A stretch of DNA of 64,000 nt from Argentina anserina (GCF_933775445.1 NC_065878.1:24006395-24070394), one strand, 5' to 3'. Positions 26,015-37,668 are shown, counted from the stretch's first letter. Numbers and translations are program-made. Notes: a model not told the origin generated them from the letters alone.

Positions 26015-26969
26015 GAGAAAGCGAGAAAGAGAGAGAGGGATAGAAAGAGGAGAGAACAGTGTTGGAGAGAGCCAAAGAGTGATTTATTTATTTATATATT
26101 AAATAAGAGAAAAAGAAGAGAGATGGGGGGGGGAGGGAAATAAAGACAGCTTGAAAACGAAGCAGAGCGTATTAGCTAAGTGAAAGGAGTGAGACTGTGA
26201 GAGAGTCAAATTGGGTATTTTGGTTGTATTCCGGGAAATAGGATTTCCGTTTGCCTCTACGTAGGGATTTGGTCGAGCGACCTAACATGGTGGGGAGTGA
26301 GATTTTTGGTCCCTCAAATATAGTCGTAATTCCGCCGGAGTTGACACGCACAAGTCTAAATGAGGACTCTCTAGAAGTCTAGATCCAAATGTGTCTCTTC
26401 GTTATCATTTTTCTATTTTGTTTCTTCGATTTATGATTCAATATATTTGTTCTCAATTTGTGATAGCTTATTCAATTTTAAATTTTTTTTTTTCTATTTT
26501 TGCAAAAAAATTTGAAAATTTTAAGCCAAGAAAGGAGGATATAAGGTAGGATGGCCGAGTAAGCGTGGATGTGACGCTACAATTGAAGCTGCCCGTTTTG
26601 CTAATAAACAGAGACTTTCAAAAATTAGCGTTAAAGTAAGATTGGATCCAAGTTTTCAATAGTCATTTGGGCTTTGCGTGAAACCACATCGGAGTTAAGT
26701 AAGAATTAAAATTGGGCCCATTTTTTGATACCCTCCAGGCCCAAATTTTACAGTGTGATGAGAGGAATGGCAGATGTTGGGAGAAGGAAGGATGAGAACG
26801 TTGCATCAAAGAGGGGCAAAGTCAGCGCTTACCTGCTCTCAGAGGCGTGTGCAACACAGGTGGTCATTCTTAAACCAAATGAAAACAAAGAAGTTGGAAA
26901 AGCTAGCACACAAGCTAACCAAAACCAATAAGGAAGAAGAAGAGGCACTAGTTTTTGAAGACGGGAAAC
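26015..26969. other. Divergent XPO1 / ERD2 intergenic region
   Basis: This holds the XPO1 (-) and ERD2-like (+) promoters and leaders. It includes a run of ten G at about 26125 and, closer to ERD2, the palindrome TGGGCCCA at 26713-26720 with a further GGCCCA near 26741 (Site II-type). An open frame from 26725 runs toward exon 1 but has no recognisable product and is taken as 5' UTR. Confidence 0.45.
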
Positions 26970-27087
26970 ATGAATCTGTTCAGGTTGGCAGGAGACATGA
27001 CGCACCTCCTGGGCATACTGGTTCTTTTCCTTAAGATCCACACCACCAAATCTTGTGCAGGTACCAGTACATTCAAACGTGTATCTC

Positions 27088-27124
<37 letters not shown>

Positions 27125-27990
27125 CACATCATATGTTCATCATTATTGATACCTGGTGGACATCTCTTGCTTAAGATTGTACATGTGTTCCTCTAAAATA
27201 TAAATAGTCTGCTATGCATGTTGAAGCAACCACTAAGATTTTTCAGGCAAGTAGTGTACTTTGTCTACAGCTAGATAGATCAAAACTGCAAACTTCGAAT
27301 CCCCATTTGTAGTTTTCTTTAATTACCTTATCGATTCTGGTTTGTAAGTTTGTTGAAAACTTGGAACTTGTTATAAGGACGGCGTAGTGGACAGGGCCAT
27401 GTAAAAGTTTTCAACGTTTTGCAGCTAATAAGCTGTATAGCAACTCAAATTCCCGAAGTAAGGACCCTCCTTTGGAATTTGAATGGAGGAAATCATTAGT
27501 TTTAAACTTTTAATTGAAGAATAAAGTCGTACCTGTGCATATCTTCAACTTACTGACTGACTGTAGATTTTTAGGCTCCTAGATTTGTAAAATTCCTGTT
27601 CTTATAACTAATACTGAGAACAAAATGGTACTTCTCTTGAGTTCGTTGACTAATTTCCACAGTTACTATTACATGTGTTCCGAACAAGCATGAGATGTTT
27701 GATGTTGTTAAATTTTTATTTTTTTTAGTCTAATAACAGTAATCAATTGTGCCAGGGATACATGGACTTGATTGTCAAGTATTACTCTCTGTATAACACA
27801 TTATTCAAGCTAATCTTCATTGCAACTTCTTTCGCCACGGCCTGGTACATGAGGTACCACAAAGTAGTGAAGCATACATACAACAAGGATCAAGATACTT
27901 TCAGACACTACTATCTGATCCTTGTTTGCTTAGTGTTGGCTCTTCTGATTCCCCATGGTTTTACCGTACTTCAAGTAAGAAAATCCCCTT

Positions 27991-28026
<36 letters not shown>

Positions 28027-29273
28027 TTCGTTCAAATAAGTTACAAATATGTTTGGAGGTAACAATTTATATCTCCTTCTTAAGGGGACGTGGTAACTAC
28101 AAAGAGAATGAGAGTGGTTGTTTACATTCAGTTATTTTGTTTCAGTTTGTTTAATGTTGTTACTGTCTGATGTTTAATCTTATCGGAACCTGATCTGTGT
28201 ATATAGGTGTTGTGGACATTTTCAATTTACCTTGAAGCTGTTGCAATTTTACCTCAATTGGTACTACTTCAAAGCTCAAAAAACATTGACAACCTAACTG
28301 GAAACTATGTTTTTCTTCTAGGGTATGTCCTAACTCCTCTTTGGAAATTTGCCATTAGCTTTTGCTCTATTGTCTTTGATTTCTCTGGAACTTTAGTACA
28401 CGTTAGGAACGCTGTGCAAATGATCAAGAATATGATAGATTCGTTCTCATGATGTATTATGCGGAACATGTCACAGTAATAATCATTGATGTTATGTCCT
28501 GGCTAGCTAAGTTTCAAGTTAAGAGTCTTTCTTTTTGAAAACAGAGAGTATCAATCAGTTACTGGAACAAAATTTGATGGTATTCTTAGAAGGATGGTGA
28601 TACTATCAGATACTTGGTAGTTGGTACTAACAGAACAAGAATCGAATGACACCAATGATAAATACAATATATATATAATGGTGATGCTACTGTTAGAGGA
28701 TCTCAGTATACTATTTTGTTTATATTTCTTGGATTATGGTGTAATTGTGTTTGTTGTCTTTGTAGTACTTATCGAGCCCTATATCTTCTCAGTTGGATAT
28801 ATCGTTTCTTCACAGAGCTTCATAGAATTCGCTGGATACGTAAGTTTCATTTGAAGTTGATGTAATTCTAACCCCTTTAGGCTAGAGTGACATAACTGAT
28901 GTATTGTCAATGCCCCACACGCAGCTTGGGTCTCAGGTCTAGTACAGACTGCTCTTTATGCTGACTTTTTCTACTATTACATCAAAAGGTAACTTTCTAG
29001 TCTCCTTTTTACGCGTTACATGAGTTACATCCCTCATGAGAGTCATTGATTCAGTTCCTTGTACTCAACACAAAAAAACACATGGGAAGGAACTGATATT
29101 AGATTGAATCACCTTTCAGCTTCTCCTTAATGTGAAGTCTTTTTTATAAAACTTGAGACTATCTTCAGAACAAATAAAACATATTTAGTTCTGTATGCTT
29201 CTATTTTGTACTGACTTACATGTTGAATTTCTTCAGCTGGAAGAAGCACGAAGAGCTTAAGCTTCCTGCTTGA
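26970..29273 (+). CDS. ERD2: ER lumen protein-retaining receptor (ERD2 / HDEL receptor); exon 2 not found, possibly non-functional
   Basis: ERD2 proteins are seven-helix Golgi receptors that return K/HDEL proteins to the ER. Recognisable exons: 26970-27060 (MNLFRLAGDMTHLLG ... TTKSCAG), 27756-27974 (GYMDLIVKYYSLYNT ... KDQDTFRHYYL), 28207-28322 (FSIYLEAVAILPQLVLLQ), 28766-28839 (YRALYLLSWIYRFFTE), 28925-28988 (WVSGLVQTALYADFFYYY) and 29237-29273 (WKKHEELKLPA). All have proper splice sites. The conserved segment normally encoded between exon 1 and the second listed exon (family pattern ISLKTQELYA..., about 16 residues) is missing. Direct joining of 27060 to 27756 shifts frame and meets a stop, so the gene needs an exon I cannot locate in 27061-27755. 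It is either a recently damaged paralogue or has a diverged microexon. An apparent degenerate trace at about 27161-27195 is too weak to rely on. Confidence 0.72.
27092..27121. repeat. (TA)n microsatellite in ERD2-like intron 1
   Basis: About 15 TA units lie just after the exon 1 donor, in the interval where exon 2 would be expected. Confidence 0.95.
27996..28025. repeat. (TA)n microsatellite in an ERD2-like intron
   Basis: About 15 TA units, 21 bases after the donor at 27975. Confidence 0.95.
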
Positions 29274-29965
29274 AATGATCATTTCAAATATGTAATTTCA
29301 CCAACTGAAGGGCAATTCATTCCGCTGTTGAAGAGTGCTGAACAATCAATCTTCTCTTATAGACATCATCCTTTTCACCGCTTCTCTCTTCTAATCAGCC
29401 TGCATAGAATAGTGATAATAATTATGCATGACTCCTACCACATTTCTTGATTCTGTATAGATAGTGGGGAACTCTTTTCAAGACTGTTATTGTAGCTTTC
29501 AAAATCAACCTTGGGAGGTATTGGTGTTGTTAAGAGCTAACTAACAAATTTACATGGTTCCCTTTTATAAGACTTATTTTTCTTTTTTATCTCATTGAAT
29601 TTCCCTGTCTCACTTGCGTCACCCGATCATGAAGTTGCAGATGCTCCTCTTAATCATCTGAAAATTTGGAATTCCTTTTTTGCCTCGATACAGAAAGTTT
29701 CTCTAAGAGAACATACAAATGTTAATATTTTCTAGATACATCATTGCTCAATATTGTGCTTTAAGTAAAGTGATAACTGTGCAGGCATTGATGTAAACAT
29801 TCCAATAAAATACTTGACATGGAAGGCAGGAAAACTTATATGTCGGGCAGGCTTCTGTTGCACATTATGCACTAATCTTGGAGTTGGTTTACCTTAGTGG
29901 CTTCAATATGGTTTTGGCAGACAATGACAGAAATTGCATAATGTGAGTAGTTCCTTGCGGCCGTT
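29274..29965. other. ERD2 3' UTR and spacer
   Basis: No gene or repeat is recognised. The sequence is AT-rich and stop-dense in all frames. Confidence 0.5.
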
Positions 29966-30452
29966 AACCTCAGAATCTGCAGCTGCCCTTGCTTATCTGC
30001 AATTTGCATAGAAAATTCATGGAAATTTTCAATTCTTCCGACATACTATTAAGTGGTTGTTTCGTGGCATAACTTTGACCTTCAAGGCTAGTTCCTAGTA
30101 ATGAGACACAGATAAGCACATTGGTGCGGAGGACAGTTCACAGTTGGTTATCTGGACCAGTTGACACATAAATTCTATAGCTTTGGAGTTATGTTGGTAG
30201 AAATTTTAACATGGGAGAAGCCAATGTCATTTGGTAGACCAGTTACCAGTAAACCGAACAATCATAGCCTGACATGCAATTTGTTGTGTCAGTGGAATCA
30301 CAAAATGGTTTCTTTGATCAATTTTTTTGCACCGGACGTTAAAAGAGAGGGAAGGAGAGAACAAGTCAGAGCTGGCGCGGAGCTTGCAAAACAGCAAACG
30401 GTTGCCTGAAGCTGAATGCTGCAGAAAGAAAGGCCAACACTGGACGTAGTCA
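29966..30452 (+). pseudogene. Decayed WAK-like kinase fragment, relative of the gene at 31009
   Basis: The nucleotide sequence follows the kinase exon at about 32511-32960 for most of its length. Shared blocks include CAGCTGCCCTTGCTTATCTGCA, CAGATAAGCACATTGG, a TTTGGNNTTATGTTGGTAGAAATT-type block, and GTCAGAG-TGGCG-GAGCTTGCAAA. It is broken by frameshifts, in-frame stops and a deletion across the activation segment (around 30130-30165). It covers only the C-lobe; no N-lobe or ectodomain was found upstream. It is best read as a truncated tandem duplicate. Confidence 0.8.
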
Positions 30453-31008
30453 CCGGAGACAGCCATAACAATTCGCACAGCTACTTTGCTTTGTTAAGTT
30501 TCAATATAATCAGCTACTATTATATCTTGTTTCCCTGCAACCAAGTTGACGTACTGCCGAGTCAAATTCAACTCCGTGGGAATGGAAGAAACCAGGAAGC
30601 TAGCTAGGAATGAATGAGCAACAATGTATATGTAATAAGTCAATAAGCCTGACTCGAAAGTTTTGACGTGGCCGATGTAACCTCCAGTTAAATACATATA
30701 ACCAGAGATCAAAGTTGGCTGCGCGTCAATGAAGAGACCGGTGAGAACAAGGCAATTTCACTTGAATACAAACAGAAAGTTTTTACCTAGGTGCATAGTG
30801 CACATATGATCAGAAAGATCGATAGAAGAAAAGTACGATCTTCCAACAATCATACAATTCAACCCGGACCTCTGAGTAAAATAAGCAATAGATTATCAGA
30901 GATTCAACACCGCGTGAGAGGAAGAGATAGGGAAGCAGCAGATTGTATCTTAGTCATACTCACATTATTGCATACTTGAAACTAAGACGGAGAGCTTGAT
31001 ACCAGGAT
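30453..31008. other. Spacer and promoter of the WAK-like gene
   Basis: No gene is seen. At its right end the unit ACGGAGAGCTTGATACCAGG occurs twice (starting at about 30986 and 31021), so the region of the upstream-most ATG (31009) lies inside a 35-bp tandem duplication. Confidence 0.55.
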
Positions 31009-33004
31009 ATGCTAAAAGGTACGGAGAGCTTGATACCAGGACATATCTTTTACAACATGCTCTCTTGGTTTACCTGGGCTTCTATATTGCTTTTGTTTAC
31101 AGCAATTCCATTAGAAGCCAATTCCAACCAAAAAGAATGTGGAGATCTCAGACTCAAAATTCCTTTTTATTTCGAAACTACTGGAAAAGCAAGTGGACCT
31201 TCTCTAGGTAACCACTGGCCTGACAAATTATGTAGCAGCACTGATCTTGAGGCAGAGGTACAAGCTTCTTCATCTACCAAGGTACGATTAAGAAAATCCA
31301 TTTACGGTTATAGTAACTGCAGCTGCTACACCGGAGCTGGAGTGAAGATGTTGCACTCGGACGAGGTCCACGATGCAATGAATTTGACAGATGACACCCA
31401 GATAGTTACAGCCTCCGGCACTAATGCAAATATTGCAGTCATAGGTTATGAATTATTTGGCTTTATAAGTTATGAACCATTAACTTTGAACATCAATAGC
31501 TCTCTGGCTGACCAGGAGGATGAGGCTTGTTATGGAACTGCCTATGGCCATTCCTCCATTCCAAAAGGTATCGAGTACTTATCTGGGAAGGAGGTAGAGA
31601 GTATAGTAAACATAACTCTATTATCCATGTATTTCTGGTTTACCATGAGACTTCGTGGTGGTACTGGTACACCAACCAACTGCAGCCTCATCTTTCCTGC
31701 TTTGCCCATGGCAGCCTTGGTAGGAAACGTCAGTAGTGCACGACAGTCATACTATAGAAAACTAGATGTCCTTCACCAATATGGTATACGATATGTACAT
31801 TTTGACGATTCTGTCAGCAAAATTGACACGAATGATAAATCGGTATATAACATGAACAGTGGTAAAGGTTACCATCCACACAGCAACTTTCGGGCAAATT
31901 TTATTCTGGGTAAGTAGATTATTCCCCGACTGGCTGACTAACTATAATTGATAACTGATTTTTAGGTCTGAACAATAAGGAATGATTAACATGGTCTGTA
32001 TATGATTTCTGAAATTTTAGCTGATCTAGGTGCATAGATAACTAACATACTGAAAACTTGCAGGTCTTGTCTTTTGTTGCTTATTTCTCGTGTTTGGGAT
32101 CACTGGGATCTATTCCAGTGTGAAGAAACACAAGTTGATTGGGAACAAATCCAACTTCTTCCGGAAAAATGGAGGGTTATTGTTGGAGCAGAATATTAAT
32201 GCTTCAACCAGAGGATGTACAACTATCTTTACATCCAAGGAGCTAGAAATGACTACCAACTGTCATAAGAAGGGTCACATATTTGGTACAGGAGATTATG
32301 AAGTCGAGCGTTTCATATATGAGATTATTACTCTCACCCAAATCAACCATCAAAATGTGATCAAGTTCTTTGGCTGCTGTCTGGAGACAGAAACTCCGGT
32401 ACTGGTCTATGAACTCGCCTCCAATGGAACCCTTTTCGACTACATTCATCGTACCAATAGGAGAAGTACTACTTCATTGCCATGGGATATCCTTTGGAAG
32501 ATAGCCTCAGAACCAGCAGCTGCCCTTGCTTATCTGCATTCTGCATCAATTATTCATGGAAATGTCAAGTCTTCCAACATATTATTAACTGATTGTTTCA
32601 TGGCCAAAGTCATCGGCTTCAGACCTTCAAGGCTAGTCCCTAGCAATGAATCACAGATAAGCACATTGGTTCAGAGAACACTAGGCTATCTAGACCCGGA
32701 GTATTTCCATAAAGGACAGTTGACAGAGAAGAGCGATGTTTACAGCTTTGGAATGGTTTTGTTAGAGATTGTAACAGGAGAGAAGCCGATATCATTTGGC
32801 AGGCCAGAAAGTCAAAGAATCATGTCTTCTCATTTTATATCCATGGAGTTAGAAAACAGTCTCTTTGATCGGTTTGTTGAGACAGAAGAACACAGAGATC
32901 AAGTCAGAGTCGTAGCGGAGCTTGCAAAGAGATGCCTCAGTTTAAGTAGTGCAGATAGGCCTGCCATGGAAGAAGTGGCCAGGGAGTTGAGCATGTTGAG
33001 ATGA
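31009..33004 (+). CDS. WAK-like receptor pseudokinase
   Basis: Two exons, 31009-31909 and 32064-33004, give 613 residues (597 if the ATG at 31057, just before the signal peptide, is used). A hydrophobic signal segment (WFTWASILLLFTAIPL) is followed by a GUB_WAK-like galacturonan-binding ectodomain starting ECGDLRLKIPFYF with many Cys and N-glycosylation sites. A transmembrane segment follows (GLVFCCLFLVFGITGIY), then a Ser/Thr kinase-like domain: IFTSKELEMTTN ... NHQNVIKFFGCCLETETPVLVYE ... GYLDPEYFHKGQLTEKSDVYSFG. The domain looks catalytically dead. The segment with most of the glycine loop and the VAIK lysine is deleted between GTGDY and EVERFI, HRD is HGN (IIHGNVKSSNILL), and DFG is GFR (VIGFRPSRL). 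The frame is otherwise open, so a signalling or decoy role without phosphotransfer is possible. Confidence 0.88.
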
Positions 33005-33740
33005 ACCATCCCTATGCGCAGTATCTTCTATAGCTCACCAGTCTGTTTGTTATCTTTTCGTCCACCCCCTATGTTTATAAATCACTATTAATCTATGGTA
33101 GGTTTCTTCAATTCCACTCCAATATATTGTTGAATGTTTCGTATAAATCAAAGTTTGATTCTCACGGAAACCTGAAACATCTAACATAGTCAATGACATG
33201 ATGCTCTCAGAATGAAATCTGTTGTGAGACAATAGTTCACATACTAGTTCCAAATGGGGTTTGCAGGTATGCAGATACATATCAATTTGTCCACCATTCA
33301 ATTTCAAATTTGTGCAATCTTGTAAGTTTAGCTGCAGAGTACTCGGAACTCTTACGCTCATCCCACTCAAGTGTCCGCTTGTAAGTACTTGTGCATGTAA
33401 CTTGAATATACCTCTCTTTGCCAGTCTCCTGTGATCCGACTAGTAGTGAAAACCCCCAGTTTAAAGGATACAATGCAGAAACAAAGTGAAAAAAAAAAGG
33501 TCTAATTCAGGTGTACAGTTATGTTGAAGACACAAAAACATTACATCAACAGCACATGCTTAATCAATGCATAGAATTTAGATCATTTGCGAGAAGCATT
33601 CATATGTTATATATCCATGTTCCCCTTTTTTCCTCTTTCATAAAAGCACCTTATACAACATTGTGATCGTCATCCTACCTAGTTTGTTCCGCCGTCCTTG
33701 TATCCACATATTATGCCTTGAAACCAATAGCTTGAGTAGT
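33005..33740. other. Convergent spacer between the WAK-like gene and HRD1
   Basis: This holds the 3' UTRs of two convergent genes. Two overlapping minus-strand open frames (33050-33370 and 33282-33473) have no recognisable domain and are not called as genes. Confidence 0.5.
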
Positions 33741-36008
33741 CTAGTAAAGAACATCATCACCAGGAAAAGAATCTGAATCAGACAAAGGTTCAACGTTCTT
33801 TCCTTTGCTATCTTCTACGGTTGGTCCCCTTTCGACACTTTCCTTGGGTTTTGGCTTTTGTAAAATTTGGAGCTGATTCTGCAGGATCTGTGCAAAAAAA
33901 CTACTTAAAAAAAGAAAGAAAGCACAAGGGAAATGGCTTGCATAAGCAGATCACAACGAAAAGATTTATGAATGCCATATGTCTTCAAACAGTGAGGGGT
34001 ACCTCAATCTGGTGCTGAAGAACTTTTCTCTGGGCCTCCAGCTGAGAAGCTATTATATCAGAATTACTGCCCAATCTCCCCCCATTGGCTCCTAGGAAAG
34101 GAGAAAACATGTACTGCGGAGATTGAGGCAACGACAAGTTTGCAGGTCCACCAGGGGTTGCAAACTGTGGTTGTGATCGTAATTCAGTACTTGGGGAGTC
34201 TGCCATATGATTAGCCGGAGGAAGTGCCGCATATCCAGCAGACCTGCATACAACATGAGCTTTGTTTATCAATTTCTGGTCAGGCAACAAACTATATCAA
34301 CCGATGAAACAAAAGACTAATGACATCACAAAAACTGGCCTTTAATACCAAAGTTCAAAAATAACATAAAATCAAGTACTCCATAGGGAAGTGGGTGGAG
34401 CTATTTAGAACCGCTGCACACACCCAACATTGTAGTTTCATAAGCATGATGTTGTATGCCAACTAAACAGGATATATGTATAGGGTTAATCTACTATACA
34501 TCAATGTATGCTATACATCTCACATCCGACGGTTGACGGATATTATTTTTCTGACTCCACTCATAAAACAATATCGACCGTCGGATGTAGGATGTATAAC
34601 ATACATTGATGTATATTAGAATTTTCCGTATAGTCACCTGTAAATGCAAACTCATGTATGCACACAAGTAGCAAATATATATGCGGGACGAAGAAAATGG
34701 CAATGGACAATTTTTTTTTGAAAGAGTGGCAATGGACAAATTAAAAAAACAGTGTAACCACTTTACTACAATCGCATACCATACTAGCCTGTTTGGAGAC
34801 GGATATACATAAGATTTCTCATATACTGATGCAGCTGCAGCTGCGGCACGCAGTCTTGCTTCATGATGGCTCATGTTAGCACCAGCAACTCCACCACTAG
34901 TTGAACCTTGAGCAGTTGTCCCTGATATGCCTGTCCCTGTTTTAATTCAAATCATTAAACACCATATCTTACTGCATCCCATTTTGACTAAAGTTGTTCA
35001 CAAATATAAAATCATGACAAATGATATGATCAGTATAACCCACTAAACATTTCTAAAGCCACAAGTTAAATGTCCAAATGGTGTTTGATTGAGTCCTTAA
35101 CGTGTCATTTCATATAACAACAGTTGTTCATGTAAGAAACGAATATATAAACATACAGAGTTCTAAAGGATCCTATATCATAGTTAACAGATTCTTAACA
35201 GCAATTGATTCAGTGCAAACTGAAACACCAGAAGTTTACCCTGTCGATGAGCATCGGAGTGTGATCCACCCTGTCCTCGAGGGGTACCTGTCCGACCATC
35301 AGGAGGTACAACAAGGGCTCTGCATGTGGGACAGGTATGCTGTCGCTCTAACCATGATCGCAAGCAAGCCACATGGAAAAGGTGTCCACATAACAGTTTC
35401 TTGGCTGTTGTCATCTCTTCACGGCAAATGATGCAAGTTGCATCACCTCTGGATATACATGAAAAAAGACGAATTAGATTCTCTTACGCAGAATTTACAA
35501 TAACTTGAGCAGAAAACGTGAAACTGATAGATAGATTTTAACTCACGCAGTAAGTTCTTCAGGTGTAGCATCTGGGAAACGGTCATTCATGTTTGAAGTG
35601 ATCTTTCGATAACGGAGGTAATCAGCAACACGAATCTTAAAGTTCCTGAACGTCTCATAGAGCTCACGAATCAAGTGCACTGGCAAGCCATAGTACCTAC
35701 AGTGGGAAACAACTTAATGTCAAAATTAAGAACAAAACAGTTCAACCTGTGCATGTCAAGTATTAATTACCGTAATTGCTAAAGCTTAGAGGAAACTGGC
35801 TTATATTAACATTCTGTGACAGTGTAACATTTGAGCCTCTACCAAGGTCCATCTCTGATAGCCAAATAAGTTGAATCTAACATTAATTGGGAGGTCCAAT
35901 GACAATAATTCAACCAAAGAACTTGATCCATAACAAGTTCAATCTAATGAATCGAAATGATGCCCCATGGGTTAGTCCAAATTGGGTTTGATCAAGGTCT
36001 TCTGTAAC

Positions 36009-36053
<45 letters not shown>

Positions 36054-37237
36054 AACAAAGATAAACTGACATAAAGTACAATGACTAGTATCTTATAGTC
36101 TATCTATCAGCAAGGTGGTATCACATAGTCATTCCAGCCCCTATAATTGCAATATTTTTCCATCTGAGTGTCCTCTATAAACTAAAATCCTAGTACAATA
36201 GCTAATTTATGCAACAAGTTAGATATGCAAATCATGCACATATAATCTTGAAGGGAAGTGTTTGTATGTACGTGTGTGGGGGGATGGTCCAAGCTCATGT
36301 ATGCTGCTCTAAATTTAGCAAACAACTGAATTGGTTTGTAACGCTAAATTATCTACTGTTAGAGATCAACAGATTACTCACATGAAAATCACGATGAAGA
36401 AGCACAAATACATAGACAAGTGGAGTAAGTCACGAACAAGTTCCAAATAAAAAGTGTAGACATGCTTCCTCTCCCATTGTCCGTCCATAATCATGTCACT
36501 GACATAGAAAACATATTTCACAAATGTTGACAGCATTGTTGTTGCTAGAATCATGTACCTGAGCATAGAAAAAAAAACAAAACAACAGACATTATTAAAA
36601 GAAGAAACACCATAATGTGGAACTTGATAAGCCGTTACAGTATTTGTAAGTAGCACATTCAAAGCGTGAATCAGCAAAATGGAGCAGAAGTATGAACCAC
36701 TCACTCGAATGCAAAAAAGAGGGAAACCGAAGGCTTCTGAGTGGCGATGATGGTGCTGACAGAGCTGTACAAAAAGAGAGTATCCACAACAAACAAGAAG
36801 CCCAAAAAGGACACAATCCGAACATGCGATAGCGTGGGCACAGATGGAGTAGTCTCAATGTACTCAACCCTCTTCTGAGCCAACCAATGCAAGGACTTGA
36901 TCAGCAGCAGAGCAGTAACAAAGGCGAGAAACGACACGGAAAAGTCCTGCCTGAAAATAGTAATGGCAAAGAGGATCTCCATGACTTCCCTCCACGACTG
37001 CTCGTTGAGCCTCTCGACCTCGGGCTCCCTGAGTGAGCCGAGGAAGAGCTTCTTGGTGAGTTGCCAGAGAATACACATGATGACGAGGCCCATGTTGAGA
37101 AGAAGCACCAGACTGATCTTGGAGGTTGATAAGTAAACCATGGCAGGGTAAAACTGCCCTCTGGTGCTAAATGCATGGTAAATAATCGCTAGGGTTCCAA
37201 TCAGACTTACCCCGGCGTAGGTTTGCAGCCTCATCAT
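33741..37237 (-). CDS. HRD1: ERAD RING-type E3 ubiquitin ligase HRD1
   Basis: HRD1 is the multispanning ER-membrane ligase and retrotranslocation channel of ER-associated degradation, normally with SEL1/HRD3. Exons: 37237-36705, 36558-36382, 35696-35547, 35448-35240, 34936-34780, 34243-34003, 33887-33741; 537 residues. The N-terminal ~300 residues hold several hydrophobic helices (for example MMRLQTYAGVSLIGTLAIIY and VRIVSFLGFLFVVDTLFLYS). A RING-H2 follows: CIICREEM ... LLCGHLFHVACLRSW ... HTCPTC. The tail is Pro/Ser/Gly/Gln-rich with a QLEAQRKVLQHQIEILQNQL coiled coil, ending GDDVLY. The exon 5 donor at 34779 (ATG|GTATGC) was chosen because it alone keeps frame with the next exon. The gene is divergent from NDUFA12 with 441 bases between ATGs. 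A MITE-like hairpin lies in the intron after exon 5. Confidence 0.95.
34495..34615. mobile_element. MITE-like inverted repeat in an HRD1 intron
   Basis: The left end TATACATCAATGTATG ... CATCCGACGGTTGA is matched in inverse orientation by the right end TCGACCGTCGGATG ... CATACATTGATGTATA, leaving only a ~30-base loop. Such ~120-bp near-perfect hairpins are typical of MITEs. No clear target-site duplication was identified, so the superfamily is not assigned. Confidence 0.75.
36012..36051. repeat. (TA)n microsatellite in an HRD1 intron
   Basis: About 20 uninterrupted TA units in the intron between exons 2 and 3. Confidence 0.95.
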
Positions 37238-37551
37238 CTTTTACCCCACCAAAAACTACTCAAAGGTTCTCAATCGGTTTCTATACAGATTTAAGTTATA
37301 GTTCCATACTTCAGACCTAGATTTTTTTAAACAAAATTAAAAGCCGATTAATCAAAGATTGAAACATCGAAATCATAGATTAGACAAAGATTAAACCTTG
37401 AAATCGACGAAATTGAAACGAGTGGGTTTACCTGAGGGAAGAGTTGCTCCGTTGAAAATTTTCGGGTTTGCTGTGTTCGTTCTGGGCTTGGTTTCTTTTA
37501 TTTTCTACAGAAAAAACAAAAATGATGTAGGTCTGTCCAATGAGGGGCTTC

Positions 37552-37606
37552 CACGTGTATGAAGCGCGCTTATAACCAATCCGCCTCATTAATACGGGCA
37601 TGGGCT
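37552..37606. promoter_or_regulatory. Shared HRD1 / NDUFA12 promoter motifs: G-box, CCAAT, Site II
   Basis: Between the divergent start codons (37237 and 37679) lie CACGTG at 37552-37557, CCAAT at 37576-37580 and TGGGCT at 37601-37606. Site II (TGGGCY) is characteristic of nuclear genes for respiratory-chain subunits, which fits NDUFA12. A G-box suits stress or light control and could serve HRD1. A GA tract (37647-37668) forms the NDUFA12 leader. Confidence 0.45.
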
Positions 37607-37646
37607 ATTGTTATTCGGGTCGGACTTAAAATAAGAGAGGTAAACT

Positions 37647-37668
37647 AGAGAGAGAGAGAGAGAGAGAG
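37647..37668. repeat. (GA)n microsatellite in the NDUFA12 5' leader
   Basis: An AG dinucleotide run ends ten bases before the NDUFA12 start codon, with a further GGGAGGGAGAG between them. Confidence 0.9.

Noticed and set aside
26725..27034. Plus-strand ORFs upstream of ERD2 exon 1
   Set aside because: The family N-terminus MNLFRLAGDMTHLL begins at 26970, so upstream frames are leader sequence; no homology recognised.
27161..27195. Possible degenerate exon 2 of the ERD2 gene
   Set aside because: Only a few matching bases (ATCTCTT ... TTGTAC) with gaps; not distinguishable from chance.
36701..37237. Several overlapping ORFs on both strands
   Set aside because: Only the frame starting at 37237 encodes HRD1; the others are shadows of the same exon without domain content.
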